From JAZDLC01 sp043802345 (GTDB taxonomy: Bacteria; Planctomycetota; B15-G4; JADJEK01): a stretch of DNA of 55,660 nucleotides. The stretch spans positions 1 through 55,660 of the forward strand of contig JAZDLC010000258.1 in assembly GCA_043802345.1 (NCBI GenBank). Reading direction: 5' to 3'. The notes under the pieces are model-generated. The model saw only the letters and a list, made by a program, of their open reading frames with translations. It had not been told where the DNA came from and ran no database searches. Of the stretch, positions 1 through 8,652 are shown one piece after another (position 1 is the first letter of the stretch; the number at the start of each line of letters is the position of its first letter). The position numbers and the translations under genes were made by a program.

Positions 1-66
1 TGAATGTGGGGCGCCACGGAGCTTCAGGATTCGGGGTGGGTGTGACGCGGCTGGGGGGGGCGTTGA

Positions 67-2217
67 TCAGTCGGTCTGGAGGATCCGGTTCGTGTCTGCC
101 AGCGAGCGCAGGGCCTGGAGGGCGCGGCAGGCCTGGTTGGCGTCGAGGCGGGTAGTGGGGAGCTTCCGGGTGGCGATCAGCATCAGGTCGACGGCGCTTG
201 CTCGGCCTGCCCGCCCCATGCCGTTCACCAGATCATCTCCGAAGTAGACCTTCTTCGAGAAGGCACCGTCCTCATCCCGGGCGTCTCGCATCAGGAACTC
301 GGCCGCGAGGTCCAGGGAGGCTCTGGCCTGCCCGTCGCCCGTGCGAAGGTGGTGACGGTAGAGCGCCTCCATGGTGATCCCGGCGGTGACCCAGGGTGTC
401 GGTGCGAAGACGGCTCCCGTCTCTTCTCGGGCGGGGTCGATGCGGAAGTAGCCACGCTGGTCCTGGGTCCGGATCAGATCTCGAATCAGCCGGCGGGAGA
501 TCCCGGCCGAATCGGGATTCGGCGCCAGGAGTTGCAGGTCTTCCAGCGCCAGAATGCTCCAGCCGTACGACCGTTCCGCCCGAAATGACGCGCCATCGCC
601 GCAGACATCGGCCAGGGCGCGCCGCAGCTCCTCGGCCGCGGAGAGCCACTCCGGTTCCCCCAGGACCATGCACCCGAGCACCAATCCAGCGGCCCAGACG
701 TGGCCCGCCTCGAACGTCTCCGACCGGTGTTCCGCGCCATGCATCCACGGAAAACCGACCGGCGCCCCCTTCTCTCCGCGGGAGAAGTCATGCGTCACGA
801 GGTGGCAGAGCTGGTCCCGCGCCAGGGTCAATGACCGGCCGTCACCGTTTTCGAGGTAGCGCAGCATGAAGGCCGCGGCCGGGTCGTACTCGAGGTTCGC
901 GAATCCGTCCAGGTAGCGGTAGTCCCCGTAGTCCGTCATGCCGGCCTCCGAGACGAGGGCCTCCTCCACAACCCGCAGCAGCAGCGGCGCCGCCCCGGCA
1001 AGCGCTCCATCCTCCTCGCCCGGCAGCGGCGAGAGCCCGGGCATGACTTCCTGCTGGTTGAGCAGGCCGGGAAGGGAAGGCAGGTGCTCCCGCGTCAGGC
1101 AGGGGAGCACCCGGGAGCGGGCCGCCCTGGAGAATGCGGCAAGCGCGAAATCGCAGCGATACGACTGCCCCGCCTCCAGGAAGAACGGTCCCGCGTACAG
1201 CGCGAGACGCAGGTCGCCTGGCGGCATTGCCTCCAGCATCCGGGGGGCGTTCGGGAGCATCCTCGACACTGCCATGGCCACCGCCGCGCAGGGTGAACCA
1301 GACAGGAGCAGACCTGCGCGGCGGGCGGGGTCGAGAACGAGCCGCTCGCCGGCGGCCAATCCGAGCAGCCGCCGGCCGTCCAGGGCCGCCACCTGCGCGC
1401 CCCTCCGTTCCAGTGCCAGGCGGGAACCGGTGCCGAGAATCTCCACCGCAGGAGTGTGCCCCAGCTCGAGCGGAAGCTCAAAGCAGAGATCCTCCGCCAG
1501 CCCGCAATCGCTGAGAGCCTCCACGGTCAACTCGAGTTCCACAATCGCGGAACCCGCCAGGAACGCCAGCCCGATCCGGTAGCTCGCCGCGGCGTCTCCC
1601 TCGGGGCCGGTCAGCAATCCCCTCACGGTCACACAGCACCGGATCGGTCCCCGCTGCGAGACCCCCACGGCCCGGCTCGTCTCGAACTCGCTCGAGAAGA
1701 GCCCCGCGCCCGCCGATACCAGAACCCGCGCCGGCCGGCTCGGCGAGTGAAGCGCGCAGCCACCCACCCGCAGTGAATCGATCAGATCGGGTCCCACCCG
1801 GGAGAGCGCCAGCTCCAGGGCGCCCGTATCCACCGTGACACCACCGTTCCGCTCGGTCACACGCAGCCGCTTCGAGGGTGGCGGCGAGGCCCCCTTGACC
1901 ACCTCCAGCCGCGCCGCCGAGCGGGTCAGCCGGCTCGGAACCTCCGCCACGAGCCGCAGGCTTCGCACCGACCGGTCCGCGTACTCCGAGGTCCCCCACG
2001 CCTGTGTCGGGTGCCTCGCCCCGGATCCCGAACGCAGGCAAATTTCCTTCTGATTCGCCGCGAGAGCGCCCTTTGGGAGGAAGACGAAGCCGGACAGCAG
2101 GCAGGTTGGGCCCAGATCGACCCGGGTCCCTTCCGGCGCCAGCGTAATCTGCGGCCAGCCTTCGCCAGCCAGGAATCGAAGAAGAACAAGCACCAGACAG
2201 AAGTTGAGAGTGTTCAT
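67..2217 (-). CDS. Secreted exo-rhamnogalacturonan-lyase-like (PcRGLX/YetA-like) protein
   Basis: About 716 residues from the ATG at 2217. That start is chosen because it gives a clean signal peptide (MNTLNFCLVLVLLRFLAGEG); the in-frame ATG 45 bases upstream adds a charged, non-signal extension. The first ~380 residues look beta-rich. The C-terminal half looks alpha/alpha-toroidal, with the segments YGDYRYLDGFANLEYD, AAAFMLRYLENGD and MHGAEHRSETFEAGHVWAAG, a pattern I associate with PcRGLX/YetA-type proteins that act on pectic or uronic polysaccharides. The predicted place of action is the periplasm or cell surface. The gene stands alone, divergent from the DUF5989-like gene. Substrate and catalytic residues cannot be assigned from sequence alone; another polysaccharide lyase or a glycan-binding toroid is possible. 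Confidence 0.6.
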   Translation of the reverse strand: MNTLNFCLVLVLLRFLAGEGWPQITLAPEGTRVDLGPTCLLSGFVFLPKGALAANQKEICLRSGSGARHPTQAWGTSEYADRSVRSLRLVAEVPSRLTRSAARLEVVKGASPPPSKRLRVTERNGGVTVDTGALELALSRVGPDLIDSLRVGGCALHSPSRPARVLVSAGAGLFSSEFETSRAVGVSQRGPIRCCVTVRGLLTGPEGDAAASYRIGLAFLAGSAIVELELTVEALSDCGLAEDLCFELPLELGHTPAVEILGTGSRLALERRGAQVAALDGRRLLGLAAGERLVLDPARRAGLLLSGSPCAAVAMAVSRMLPNAPRMLEAMPPGDLRLALYAGPFFLEAGQSYRCDFALAAFSRAARSRVLPCLTREHLPSLPGLLNQQEVMPGLSPLPGEEDGALAGAAPLLLRVVEEALVSEAGMTDYGDYRYLDGFANLEYDPAAAFMLRYLENGDGRSLTLARDQLCHLVTHDFSRGEKGAPVGFPWMHGAEHRSETFEAGHVWAAGLVLGCMVLGEPEWLSAAEELRRALADVCGDGASFRAERSYGWSILALEDLQLLAPNPDSAGISRRLIRDLIRTQDQRGYFRIDPAREETGAVFAPTPWVTAGITMEALYRHHLRTGDGQARASLDLAAEFLMRDARDEDGAFSKKVYFGDDLVNGMGRAGRASAVDLMLIATRKLPTTRLDANQACRALQALRSLADTNRILQTD

Positions 2218-2266
2218 GTCCGATAGGGACGATGTGGCGGGCGCCCGGGTACGGCTACCCACTCCC

Positions 2267-2294
2267 TTGCCCTCCGCCCGCTACAGGGTAGAAT
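2267..2294 (+). promoter_or_regulatory. Sigma70-like promoter for the DUF5989-nadD pair
   Basis: TTGCCC (2267-2272), a 16-base spacer and TAGAAT (2289-2294) lie in the divergent gap, about 48 bases before the small ATG at 2342. Both boxes are 4-5/6 matches to consensus. Assignment is by eye only. Confidence 0.45.
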
Positions 2295-2341
2295 GGGTCA
2301 CTCGGCCTGCAGGAACAGCACCTTCAACGGGATAGCGACAA

Positions 2342-2482
2342 ATGGGTGAATTCTGGAAGTTCCTCATGGAAAACAAGGCCTGGTGGATCACCCCCACGGT
2401 GGTGATCATCCTTGGCCTGGTAGCCCTGATCTGGCTCACCGACGGTGAGAGCATCGCACCGTTCGTCTACAACCTTTTCTGA
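2342..2482 (+). CDS. Small single-pass membrane protein, DUF5989-like (46 aa)
   Basis: A complete 46-residue frame from ATG 2342 to TGA 2482. It has an amphipathic start (MGEFWKFLMENKAWW), one membrane span (roughly residues 16-32, ITPTVVIILGLVALIWL) and the ending SIAPFVYNLF. The N-terminal FLxENKxWW, a short hydrophobic stretch and the terminal APFxYxLF match what I know of the DUF5989 family, whose members are ~50 residues and often sit in carbamoyltransferase/SxtJ neighbourhoods. No such partner is present here: the next gene is nadD, 39 bases downstream, and a probable promoter lies upstream. Its function is not known. The tightly conserved ends and length make a real gene likely despite its size. 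Confidence 0.75.
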   Translation: MGEFWKFLMENKAWWITPTVVIILGLVALIWLTDGESIAPFVYNLF

Positions 2483-2521
2483 GACCTCCCCATCCCTGTC
2501 GAACGGCGGGCGACCATACCT

Positions 2522-3151
2522 TTGCGACTGGCCCTTTTCGGCGGCTCTTTTGACCCGGTGCATCTGGGCCATCTGCACGTGGCGGACTGCGCCCGCCGCC
2601 ACTTCGGCTTCGACCTGATTCACTTTCTTCCGGCCCTGATCCCGCCCCACAAGCAGGACCGCGTGCTGCTGCCGATCGCGCAACGGCTCGAACTCCTGCG
2701 AGCCGCCCTGGCGGACGAGCCCCGCTGCCGCATCGAAGAGAGCGAAATCCGGTCCGGAGGGAACTCGTATACCCTCGACACCCTGACCAGGCTGCAGTCG
2801 GCCCTTCCCCTTCACGCCCGACTCTTCTTCCTGATTGGCGGCGATTCCCTGGTCGACCTGCCCGCCTGGTACCGCGCCGGCGAGTTGATCCGGCGCTTCA
2901 CCTTGGTCACGGTGCCGCGAGAATCGGGGCAGTCTCCAGCAGACCTGCTGAAGCCCCTTCAAGGCGCGTTCTCTCGCGAGGATCTCGACCGGCTGGAGCG
3001 GCACATCCTGCCCGTCACGCCACTCCCGATTTCATCCACGGACATCAGGGAGAGAATCAGGCAGGGGCTGCCGATCGAAGATCTGGTCCCCGCAGCCGTG
3101 TCCCGGCTCATCCGCGAGAAGGGGTACTACTCAGCCGGCTCCGCGGGTTGA
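2522..3151 (+). CDS. nadD: Nicotinate-nucleotide adenylyltransferase NadD
   Basis: 209 residues, within the normal range for NadD. The enzyme joins nicotinate mononucleotide to AMP from ATP, giving deamido-NAD, in the cytoplasmic NAD biosynthesis pathway. The nucleotidyltransferase signature GGSFDPVHLGH (residues 7-17) provides the HxGH ATP site, and the C-terminal ISSTDIR matches the ISSTxIR motif. Translation starts at TTG 2522: this puts the first beta strand (MRLALFGG) directly at the N-terminus, and no in-frame ATG lies upstream. It probably shares a transcript with the small membrane gene before it. Its last 25 bases overlap the end of the convergent RDD gene, so the two transcripts run into each other. 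Confidence 0.93.
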   Translation: MRLALFGGSFDPVHLGHLHVADCARRHFGFDLIHFLPALIPPHKQDRVLLPIAQRLELLRAALADEPRCRIEESEIRSGGNSYTLDTLTRLQSALPLHARLFFLIGGDSLVDLPAWYRAGELIRRFTLVTVPRESGQSPADLLKPLQGAFSREDLDRLERHILPVTPLPISSTDIRERIRQGLPIEDLVPAAVSRLIREKGYYSAGSAG

Positions 3152-4680
3152 GCCCCCGCCTCCCCGTCCCGGATCACCATCGTCCCGGCCATCAGATCCC
3201 CCAGCCTCTGGCGCCTTCTCGTGAAGGTGACCAGCGCCATCCCGACCAGCCCGAACGACCAGAACCAGTCGAGCAGCAACATCAGCGAGCGCGTGGTCGC
3301 GGCGCCCGCCGAGGGCGCCGCGCCGTTCAACGCCACCACCCTCAGACCCAGCAACGACTTCCCCGGAGACCGGCCGAACGCCAGGTCGGCGAACGCCAAT
3401 ACGCCCGTGAACAGGAGAACGAACAGCAGCATGGCGTCCTGCAGCATCGCATCCAGCGCCGCACTGATGATGACCCTGCTGTCGCCGGCCTGCTGCGCCC
3501 CCTCCATGGCTCCCTGGAACGAGAAGTCGACATACTCGAGTTCGTTCGGATCGAGCACCCTGTAGTAGACGACGCTGAAAAGGAAGAACAGGAGCACCAC
3601 ATCCACCGCGAAGGCCAGAATCCTGCGCACAAGCCCCGCCGGCTTCAGCATGACCGCCGCCGCCTCGGGCTCGCCCGCGGCCGGGTGGGTCCGCCGGACA
3701 TCGCGCAGCCTCCGGCTGAAGAGACCCAGCAGCACGAACAGCCCGACCTGCAGCCCCAACGGCTTCTCGAACCGGCTCCAGTTGGCGGCCCAGGCGACCA
3801 GGAACATCGGGCGAGAACCGGGCTCCTCGACCCGGGCCGCTGAAACGATCCGCAGCGAGTCACCCTCGGCAACGAGCGCCACCAGAGACTCATCCCGCGA
3901 GCCTCGCCGATCCGATTCGGCCACACCGACGAGCCGGGCTCCATCGCCAACCGACAGTTGCCTCCGCCTGACCGGAAGTACCGGCGACCCGTCCTCGCCC
4001 AGGGCGACCCGAACCAGATCGGTCTCGCCGTCATCAGTCCGGTCCAGAAGCCATGCCTCCGGGAGCTCCCCCGCCGCGAAGAGCACCAGCCCGTCTCCCG
4101 CCGACCGCAGGCGAACCGAGCCTCGCCAGCTCAATCTCTCCCCGCTCACCACACCCGTCCAGAGCTCCATGCCCGCTCTCAGCACGACGTGGAAGCGCCC
4201 CACCCCGGCCAACCCCACCGCCACCTCTTCGCCGCGAACAGGCTCCCCCGCATCCGGCGGCGCCAGCTCCTGGAATCCGACTCCGTCGAACAGAGTCAGA
4301 CCGAGGGTGCCATCCTCCTCCAACCCCGCGATCAGCGCCTTGTTCCCGTCCGAAGCCGCGTCAAGGACCCGTTCGGTCAGGTCTCGCCCCAGGAAGCGGT
4401 CGATCTCGAACGCCGGATTCGCAGAAGGCTCTTCAAGGTTCTCGGACAGCGCGGTCGCCCCGTCCGCGCCGAACAGATACAGCTTCCCATCCACGCGGGC
4501 CGACGCCCCGGCCGCCCGCTGGAGATACGTCGATCCCAGGGGCCGCAACTGGTCATCCAGCCGCACCAGCTCCACGAACGACGAATCCTCGCCGCTTTGA
4601 GCCAGGAACAGAACCTGTTCCCCCGGCGCGGCGCCCCGAATGGAGCGCACGAGCCCCGGGGCTGGAGGCATGCTCGTCAT
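3127..4680 (-). CDS. RDD-family membrane protein with large N-terminal domain
   Basis: 517 residues from the first ATG. Residues ~1-300 form an extracytoplasmic-looking, strand-rich domain full of short turns (possibly propeller-like). One membrane span sits near residue 310, followed by a C-terminal RDD domain of about three spans: LVRRILAFAVDVVLLFF, then LAFGRSPGKSLLGLRVV, then RQRLGDLMAGTMVI. The Arg and Asp residues of RDD are all present. The function of RDD proteins is mostly unknown; some act in ion transport. The gene is the last of the secreted-protein/tolC/RDD group. The frame stays open upstream to the tolC stop and encodes a signal-like segment, so the real start may be a CTG at 4749. 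Its 3' end overlaps nadD by 25 bases. Confidence 0.75.
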   Translation of the reverse strand: MTSMPPAPGLVRSIRGAAPGEQVLFLAQSGEDSSFVELVRLDDQLRPLGSTYLQRAAGASARVDGKLYLFGADGATALSENLEEPSANPAFEIDRFLGRDLTERVLDAASDGNKALIAGLEEDGTLGLTLFDGVGFQELAPPDAGEPVRGEEVAVGLAGVGRFHVVLRAGMELWTGVVSGERLSWRGSVRLRSAGDGLVLFAAGELPEAWLLDRTDDGETDLVRVALGEDGSPVLPVRRRQLSVGDGARLVGVAESDRRGSRDESLVALVAEGDSLRIVSAARVEEPGSRPMFLVAWAANWSRFEKPLGLQVGLFVLLGLFSRRLRDVRRTHPAAGEPEAAAVMLKPAGLVRRILAFAVDVVLLFFLFSVVYYRVLDPNELEYVDFSFQGAMEGAQQAGDSRVIISAALDAMLQDAMLLFVLLFTGVLAFADLAFGRSPGKSLLGLRVVALNGAAPSAGAATTRSLMLLLDWFWSFGLVGMALVTFTRRRQRLGDLMAGTMVIRDGEAGAQPAEPAE

Positions 4681-4752
4681 CCCGTAGGCAAGCAGGCCTG
4701 CTTCGGCCAGAAGGAGCAGCAGCGGTGCGAGTCGAATGGTCTTGCTCAGCCT

Positions 4753-6312
4753 TCAGGAGTCGTAGTGAATACCGGCGCGGTCGTCCAGCCGGGGCTTCGG
4801 TGCCGGGAGGATCCCGTATTGCTGAAGCAAGGAGCCCTGAGCCGCGCCGAGCGACGCCCGGGCGATCTGGAAGCCGAACAGCGCCCGCAATTCAGCGTCC
4901 TTGGCTTCCTGCCAGGACGCCTGTGCGTCCCGCACCTGGAAGGTCGTGGAGTATCCCACCTCCTGACGCTTCTGCTCGGCGTTCCATCGCTCCTCCGCCA
5001 GGCGGACCGCCTCGTGAGCCGCATCAATTTCTTCCTTCCGGTTGCGGACTTCCCGCACACCGTTCCGAACCTCCTGGATAACCTGATTCTCCATGTTCTT
5101 GTATTCCAGCAAGGCGCGGATCTTCCGCAGGCGGGCCGCGGCCAACCCGTACCGGGCCGTCCGGTTGCCGATCGGCATCTCCATCGAGACCCCCGCGGTG
5201 ATGGTGTAGAACTCGTCGTCGTAGTTGAGAACCTCACCCTTCGAAGCCGCCAGCTGGTTGAAGCGCAGGGAAGCATTCAAGTCGAATTGCGGCAGCGTCT
5301 GGTTCTCCGCCACCAGGATGTCCAGATCGTTGTTCTTCAGGAACTCCCGCTGCCGGAGAAGCTCCGGCCTCTGCTCCAGCGCCACCTGGGCCGCATCCTG
5401 CCACGCGGGCACATCAAAGATCTCCTCGGACGCCTCGGTGAGAGGAATCAGGTCCACTTCCCATTCGTCCCGCTCATCGAACGGGAAGACCAACCGCTTC
5501 AGCGCGTCCGCCGTGCGTCCGATCTCGTTGCGGGCCGTGATCAACTCCTGATTCCTGGCGGCCAGATCCGACTCCGCCTCGACCACATCCAGCTTGCGGG
5601 CGTCCCCCACTTCGAGCTTCTTCTGGTTGATCCGGACCAGCTTCTGCGCCTGGTCCACCAGGAAGCTCCTGGTTTCCACGTTCTTGCGGGCGAAGTAATA
5701 CTCCCAGTAGGCCGAGATCACCTCGGCCGCGCGCAGGATCCGGCTCTCCTCCAGCACCTCCGCGGCGCCCATCATGGCGTTCCGGGCGCTCAGGATCCCC
5801 GCCTTGTTGACCGCGGTCCCGAAGTTCCGCAGCAGCGGCTGGATGAACGAGAGCCCGATGTCCGAGCGGTACTCCGGGTTGAACCCGCCGAAGGTACCCG
5901 CGCTCGTCATCGACTTGCTCCAGTTCACGTCCGCCTGGTAGGAGGCGCCGTTCAGCAGCGTGCCCCGGAAGCCGGTGTTCAACACATGGCTCTTCCGCAG
6001 GATGCCGGTGATCACCACCTCCGGAGAAGCGGCGCCAGGCCCGAAGAGATCACCCCGCGCCAGGGCGGAGGCGGTCGGGTTGATGTCCTTGGTGAAGGTG
6101 TAGTTCAGGAACGCGACCGTGTCGAAGGTGCCGAGAGTCCCGCCCAGCTCCGCCTTCGAGATCTGCACGTCCACCTGATCCATCCGGAGCGCGAGCGAAT
6201 TCTTCTCCGCCAGATAGATGCACTGCTGCATCGTGATCGGCATGGTGACCACGCTGCCCGGCTCCTCCGCCGGAAACAGCAAAGCGCAGAAGACCAGGAT
6301 CGGATTCATCAT
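4753..6312 (-). CDS. TolC-family outer-membrane efflux/secretion protein
   Basis: 519 residues with the two-fold outer membrane efflux protein pattern: a helical repeat near residues 160-260 (DVVEAESDLAARNQEL) and a second near 390-500 (TTFQVRDAQASWQEAKDAE), each followed by strand-rich hairpins. It should trimerise into an outer-membrane channel with a periplasmic tunnel. The signal peptide is short (MMNPILVFCALLFPAEEPG). ATGATG gives two adjacent possible starts. It lies 6 bases after a secreted protein gene and directly before the RDD gene. No adaptor (membrane-fusion) or inner-membrane pump gene is adjacent, so the transport partner is either elsewhere or the neighbouring unknown proteins. 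Confidence 0.88.
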   Translation of the reverse strand: MMNPILVFCALLFPAEEPGSVVTMPITMQQCIYLAEKNSLALRMDQVDVQISKAELGGTLGTFDTVAFLNYTFTKDINPTASALARGDLFGPGAASPEVVITGILRKSHVLNTGFRGTLLNGASYQADVNWSKSMTSAGTFGGFNPEYRSDIGLSFIQPLLRNFGTAVNKAGILSARNAMMGAAEVLEESRILRAAEVISAYWEYYFARKNVETRSFLVDQAQKLVRINQKKLEVGDARKLDVVEAESDLAARNQELITARNEIGRTADALKRLVFPFDERDEWEVDLIPLTEASEEIFDVPAWQDAAQVALEQRPELLRQREFLKNNDLDILVAENQTLPQFDLNASLRFNQLAASKGEVLNYDDEFYTITAGVSMEMPIGNRTARYGLAAARLRKIRALLEYKNMENQVIQEVRNGVREVRNRKEEIDAAHEAVRLAEERWNAEQKRQEVGYSTTFQVRDAQASWQEAKDAELRALFGFQIARASLGAAQGSLLQQYGILPAPKPRLDDRAGIHYDS

Positions 6313-6318
6313 CCTTCT

Positions 6319-6969
6319 CTACCTCTCGATCCGGATTCCGAGCTTCTCCAGAATCCGGCGCAGTTCTCGCCTGAACGTGGGCGACGCATCCTTGCCAAAC
6401 ACCTCGACCAGGCGTGCCTTCTCAGCCGGTCCGAACAGACTCCGGTGCATCTCTACGAACGGAGCCAGCTCCGCGAGAGCATTCCACTTGATGAAAAGCT
6501 CCGGATCACCCACGTTCTTCAGCAGAATCGACCGAATCTCCAGCGCGCGCTTCTTGCTGTCCTTGATCTGATCGGCCTCCAGGAACTCCCGCAGGACCTT
6601 CAGCTTGGCCGCAAAGTCCCGCTCGCCCCGGGCGATCCGGTTGACCACGGTCAGCCGCCCGCTCTCCTGGAAGCGGTCCAGGAACATCAGGTAGCTCACC
6701 CCCACGCTGAACTGCCCCGGCGCCGTCAGCACCACCAACTCCCGTTCGGTCGCGTCCCCGCGGAAGACCTCCAGAACCTCGAAGTGGGCTACCGACACTC
6801 CCCGGCCCGCCAGGATGACCGAGGTCGGCTTCGCCTCGACCACCACTTTCGACTTCTTCAGGGTCTGCTCCCCGAACGTCCGGAACTCGAACCGCTCCCG
6901 CACGACCCTCGGAGTTTCCTCCTGGGCGAACAGAATCCCGGTCAAGAGCAGCAGGCAGCTCGCGAGCAT
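6319..6969 (-). CDS. Exported protein of unknown function
   Basis: 216 residues starting with a clear signal peptide (MLASCLLLLTGILFAQEE). A central strand-rich region (residues ~45-110, including FRGDATERELVVLTAPGQF and SVGVSYLMFLDRF) resembles the pattern of netrin/TIMP-like exported bacterial domains, but I would not assign it. The last ~90 residues are helical and charged. It is 6 bases upstream of tolC and probably translated from the same message. A TACAAT -10 box ends 6 bases before the ATG, so the transcript would start at or next to the start codon. No Shine-Dalgarno sequence is visible. Confidence 0.7.
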   Translation of the reverse strand: MLASCLLLLTGILFAQEETPRVVRERFEFRTFGEQTLKKSKVVVEAKPTSVILAGRGVSVAHFEVLEVFRGDATERELVVLTAPGQFSVGVSYLMFLDRFQESGRLTVVNRIARGERDFAAKLKVLREFLEADQIKDSKKRALEIRSILLKNVGDPELFIKWNALAELAPFVEMHRSLFGPAEKARLVEVFGKDASPTFRRELRRILEKLGIRIER

Positions 6970-6975
6970 CCCGCG

Positions 6976-7004
6976 ATTGTACAGAACGGCCCCTGCAATG
7001 ACAC
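6976..7004 (-). promoter_or_regulatory. Sigma70-like, probably leaderless promoter for secreted protein-tolC-RDD
   Basis: Read on the minus strand: GTGTCA (7004-6999), 17 bases, TACAAT (6981-6976), then only six bases (cgcggg) before the ATG at 6969. The spacing would place the transcription start at the start codon. It lies almost wholly in the 42-base gap after the ZAS/toroid gene. Confidence 0.5.
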
Positions 7005-7011
7005 CGGGCCC

Positions 7012-8652
7012 CTACCGCGCGATTCGCTCCTCCACCGAGAGGATCATCACGGAAAGCGCGGTCTCGTACAGATCGCCGCCCATCGACCCCACCGGATCCC
7101 AGTGGAACGTCTGATTCCAGGATCCGTCCTCATTCTGGGTCGAAAGCAGCTCCTCGGTGGCCGCGGTCTCCCAGCGATCCCAGTCCACTCCTCCCCGGCC
7201 CAGCAGGTCGAGCGCAGCGAAGAAGATCTTGGTCGGCTCCCGGAGCGATTCCTGCCGCAGGTGCTGGAGCAGCAGGTCGGCAGGCGGCTCGTATCGGCCC
7301 GAGTCCCGGACGCTGTCAAACAGCGGATCGAGCGCGGAGGCGCACGCGATCGCGCAGAGCTGGTCACCCGGCGTGAGGGCGAGTCCGGTCGCTGGATCAA
7401 GGTCCACCAGCAGGGCGACGAACGATTGGGCGTCCTCCGCCGCCCGCTCCAGGTCGATCACGGCCGGCACGCCGGCGGCCCGGGCCGTCTCCAGCGCCAG
7501 GGCGACCCAGGGAGCGGTGATGTTGTCCGCGGTCTGGCGCTCCCGGAACTTCCGCCGGGCGCCCAGGTCTTCCAGGCGCTCCAGCGCGTCCGCGAGCAGC
7601 GCCGCATCCGACCCCGGGCTCAGCAGGTAGTGCTCGGCAAACGCCAGGGTCGCCACGGCATGGTTGAACAGGACCACGTCCTCGTCTCCCCGAACGGCGC
7701 CGATGGTCCGATCCGCCGTGACCGAGGCGCGCAGGAAGGAGAGCCCCCGGTCCACATGCTGCCGGTACAGACCGCCGGGAATCCCCCGCTCCGCGTTGAC
7801 CAGGAAGGCCAGCACGCACAGTCCGGTCATGCCGACCCGGGCCTCCCGTTCGCCGTGGAAGGCGGCCGGATCCCACGAGCCATCCTCCTCCTGCGCCTCC
7901 GCCAGGAAACGCAGGCTCCGCAAGACCGCCCGGTCCACCGGGCGATCACCGCGCTGGCCGAAGCGGTGCCGCATGCGGAACCGGGCCTGGACGAACAGGT
8001 TCTCCCGCGAGGTCTGCGCCTTCGCCTCCCGGACCAACGCGGTCGAAAGCGTCTCCTCCGGCGGCTCCGGAACCGGCAGCGGCGAATCGGGCGGCTCGAT
8101 GTACACGTCCTGCGCCCTGGGTGGAGACAGCGACTCCAGAGCCACGAGCGACGGCCGTTCGGACAGTTTCGCTTCTTCCTCCTGGCCCGATTCCGGCCCA
8201 GGCTGCCCTTCCTCGACCCTCTCCGCGGTCGCCTGGACCGCCTCCGGATCAACCTGCCGCGCACTGCTCCACGCCAGGAAGCCCAGGAACGCCACCAGAT
8301 GAATCGCCGCGGCCGTCAGCAACACCCGCAGGCCAAAAGAGGTGGAAACCCGGAATCTTGCGTACGCCGCCAGCGAGGCGACGCGATCGATGAAGCCCGC
8401 TTCACTGAGCAGCTGCTCATCCTCGAGGCGCTGCTCCTGGCCGAGGCGCCGGGTGAGCCGAGCCCGGAACGAATGCGAGGCCGGCTGCTCCGCCACGTTC
8501 CTCACCAGCCGCAGCAGGCGCTCCAGCTCGGAAGCCTCGGCGTCGCAGCTCTCGCACTCGCGGCGATGCTGCTGGAATCCGGCCACCAGGTCGGGATCCT
8601 CCTGCCCCAGCACCAGATGAACCGTCTGGCCCTCATACCTGCGACATCTCAT
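7012..8652 (-). CDS. Zinc anti-sigma (ZAS) domain fused to prenyltransferase/terpene-cyclase-like toroid, membrane protein
   Basis: 546 residues in three parts. Residues 1-50 carry Cys3 and H29-x3-C33-x2-C36, the zf-HC2/ZAS pattern of anti-sigma factors. One membrane span lies near residues 103-128 (VLLTAAAIHLVAFLGFLAW). After a Pro/Glu-rich linker (~130-205), residues ~230-546 form an extracytoplasmic helical toroid with QxxDGSW-type motifs (AEAQEEDGSWDP near the start, LSTQNEDGSWNQTF near the end). The gene overlaps the ECF sigma gene by 4 bases, so it is very likely that sigma factor's anti-sigma partner. Toroids of this family are also found in complement- and macroglobulin-like sensors, and no cyclase DxDD acid motif is evident, so sensing or binding is more likely than terpene chemistry. 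Confidence 0.75.
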   Translation of the reverse strand: MRCRRYEGQTVHLVLGQEDPDLVAGFQQHRRECESCDAEASELERLLRLVRNVAEQPASHSFRARLTRRLGQEQRLEDEQLLSEAGFIDRVASLAAYARFRVSTSFGLRVLLTAAAIHLVAFLGFLAWSSARQVDPEAVQATAERVEEGQPGPESGQEEEAKLSERPSLVALESLSPPRAQDVYIEPPDSPLPVPEPPEETLSTALVREAKAQTSRENLFVQARFRMRHRFGQRGDRPVDRAVLRSLRFLAEAQEEDGSWDPAAFHGEREARVGMTGLCVLAFLVNAERGIPGGLYRQHVDRGLSFLRASVTADRTIGAVRGDEDVVLFNHAVATLAFAEHYLLSPGSDAALLADALERLEDLGARRKFRERQTADNITAPWVALALETARAAGVPAVIDLERAAEDAQSFVALLVDLDPATGLALTPGDQLCAIACASALDPLFDSVRDSGRYEPPADLLLQHLRQESLREPTKIFFAALDLLGRGGVDWDRWETAATEELLSTQNEDGSWNQTFHWDPVGSMGGDLYETALSVMILSVEERIAR

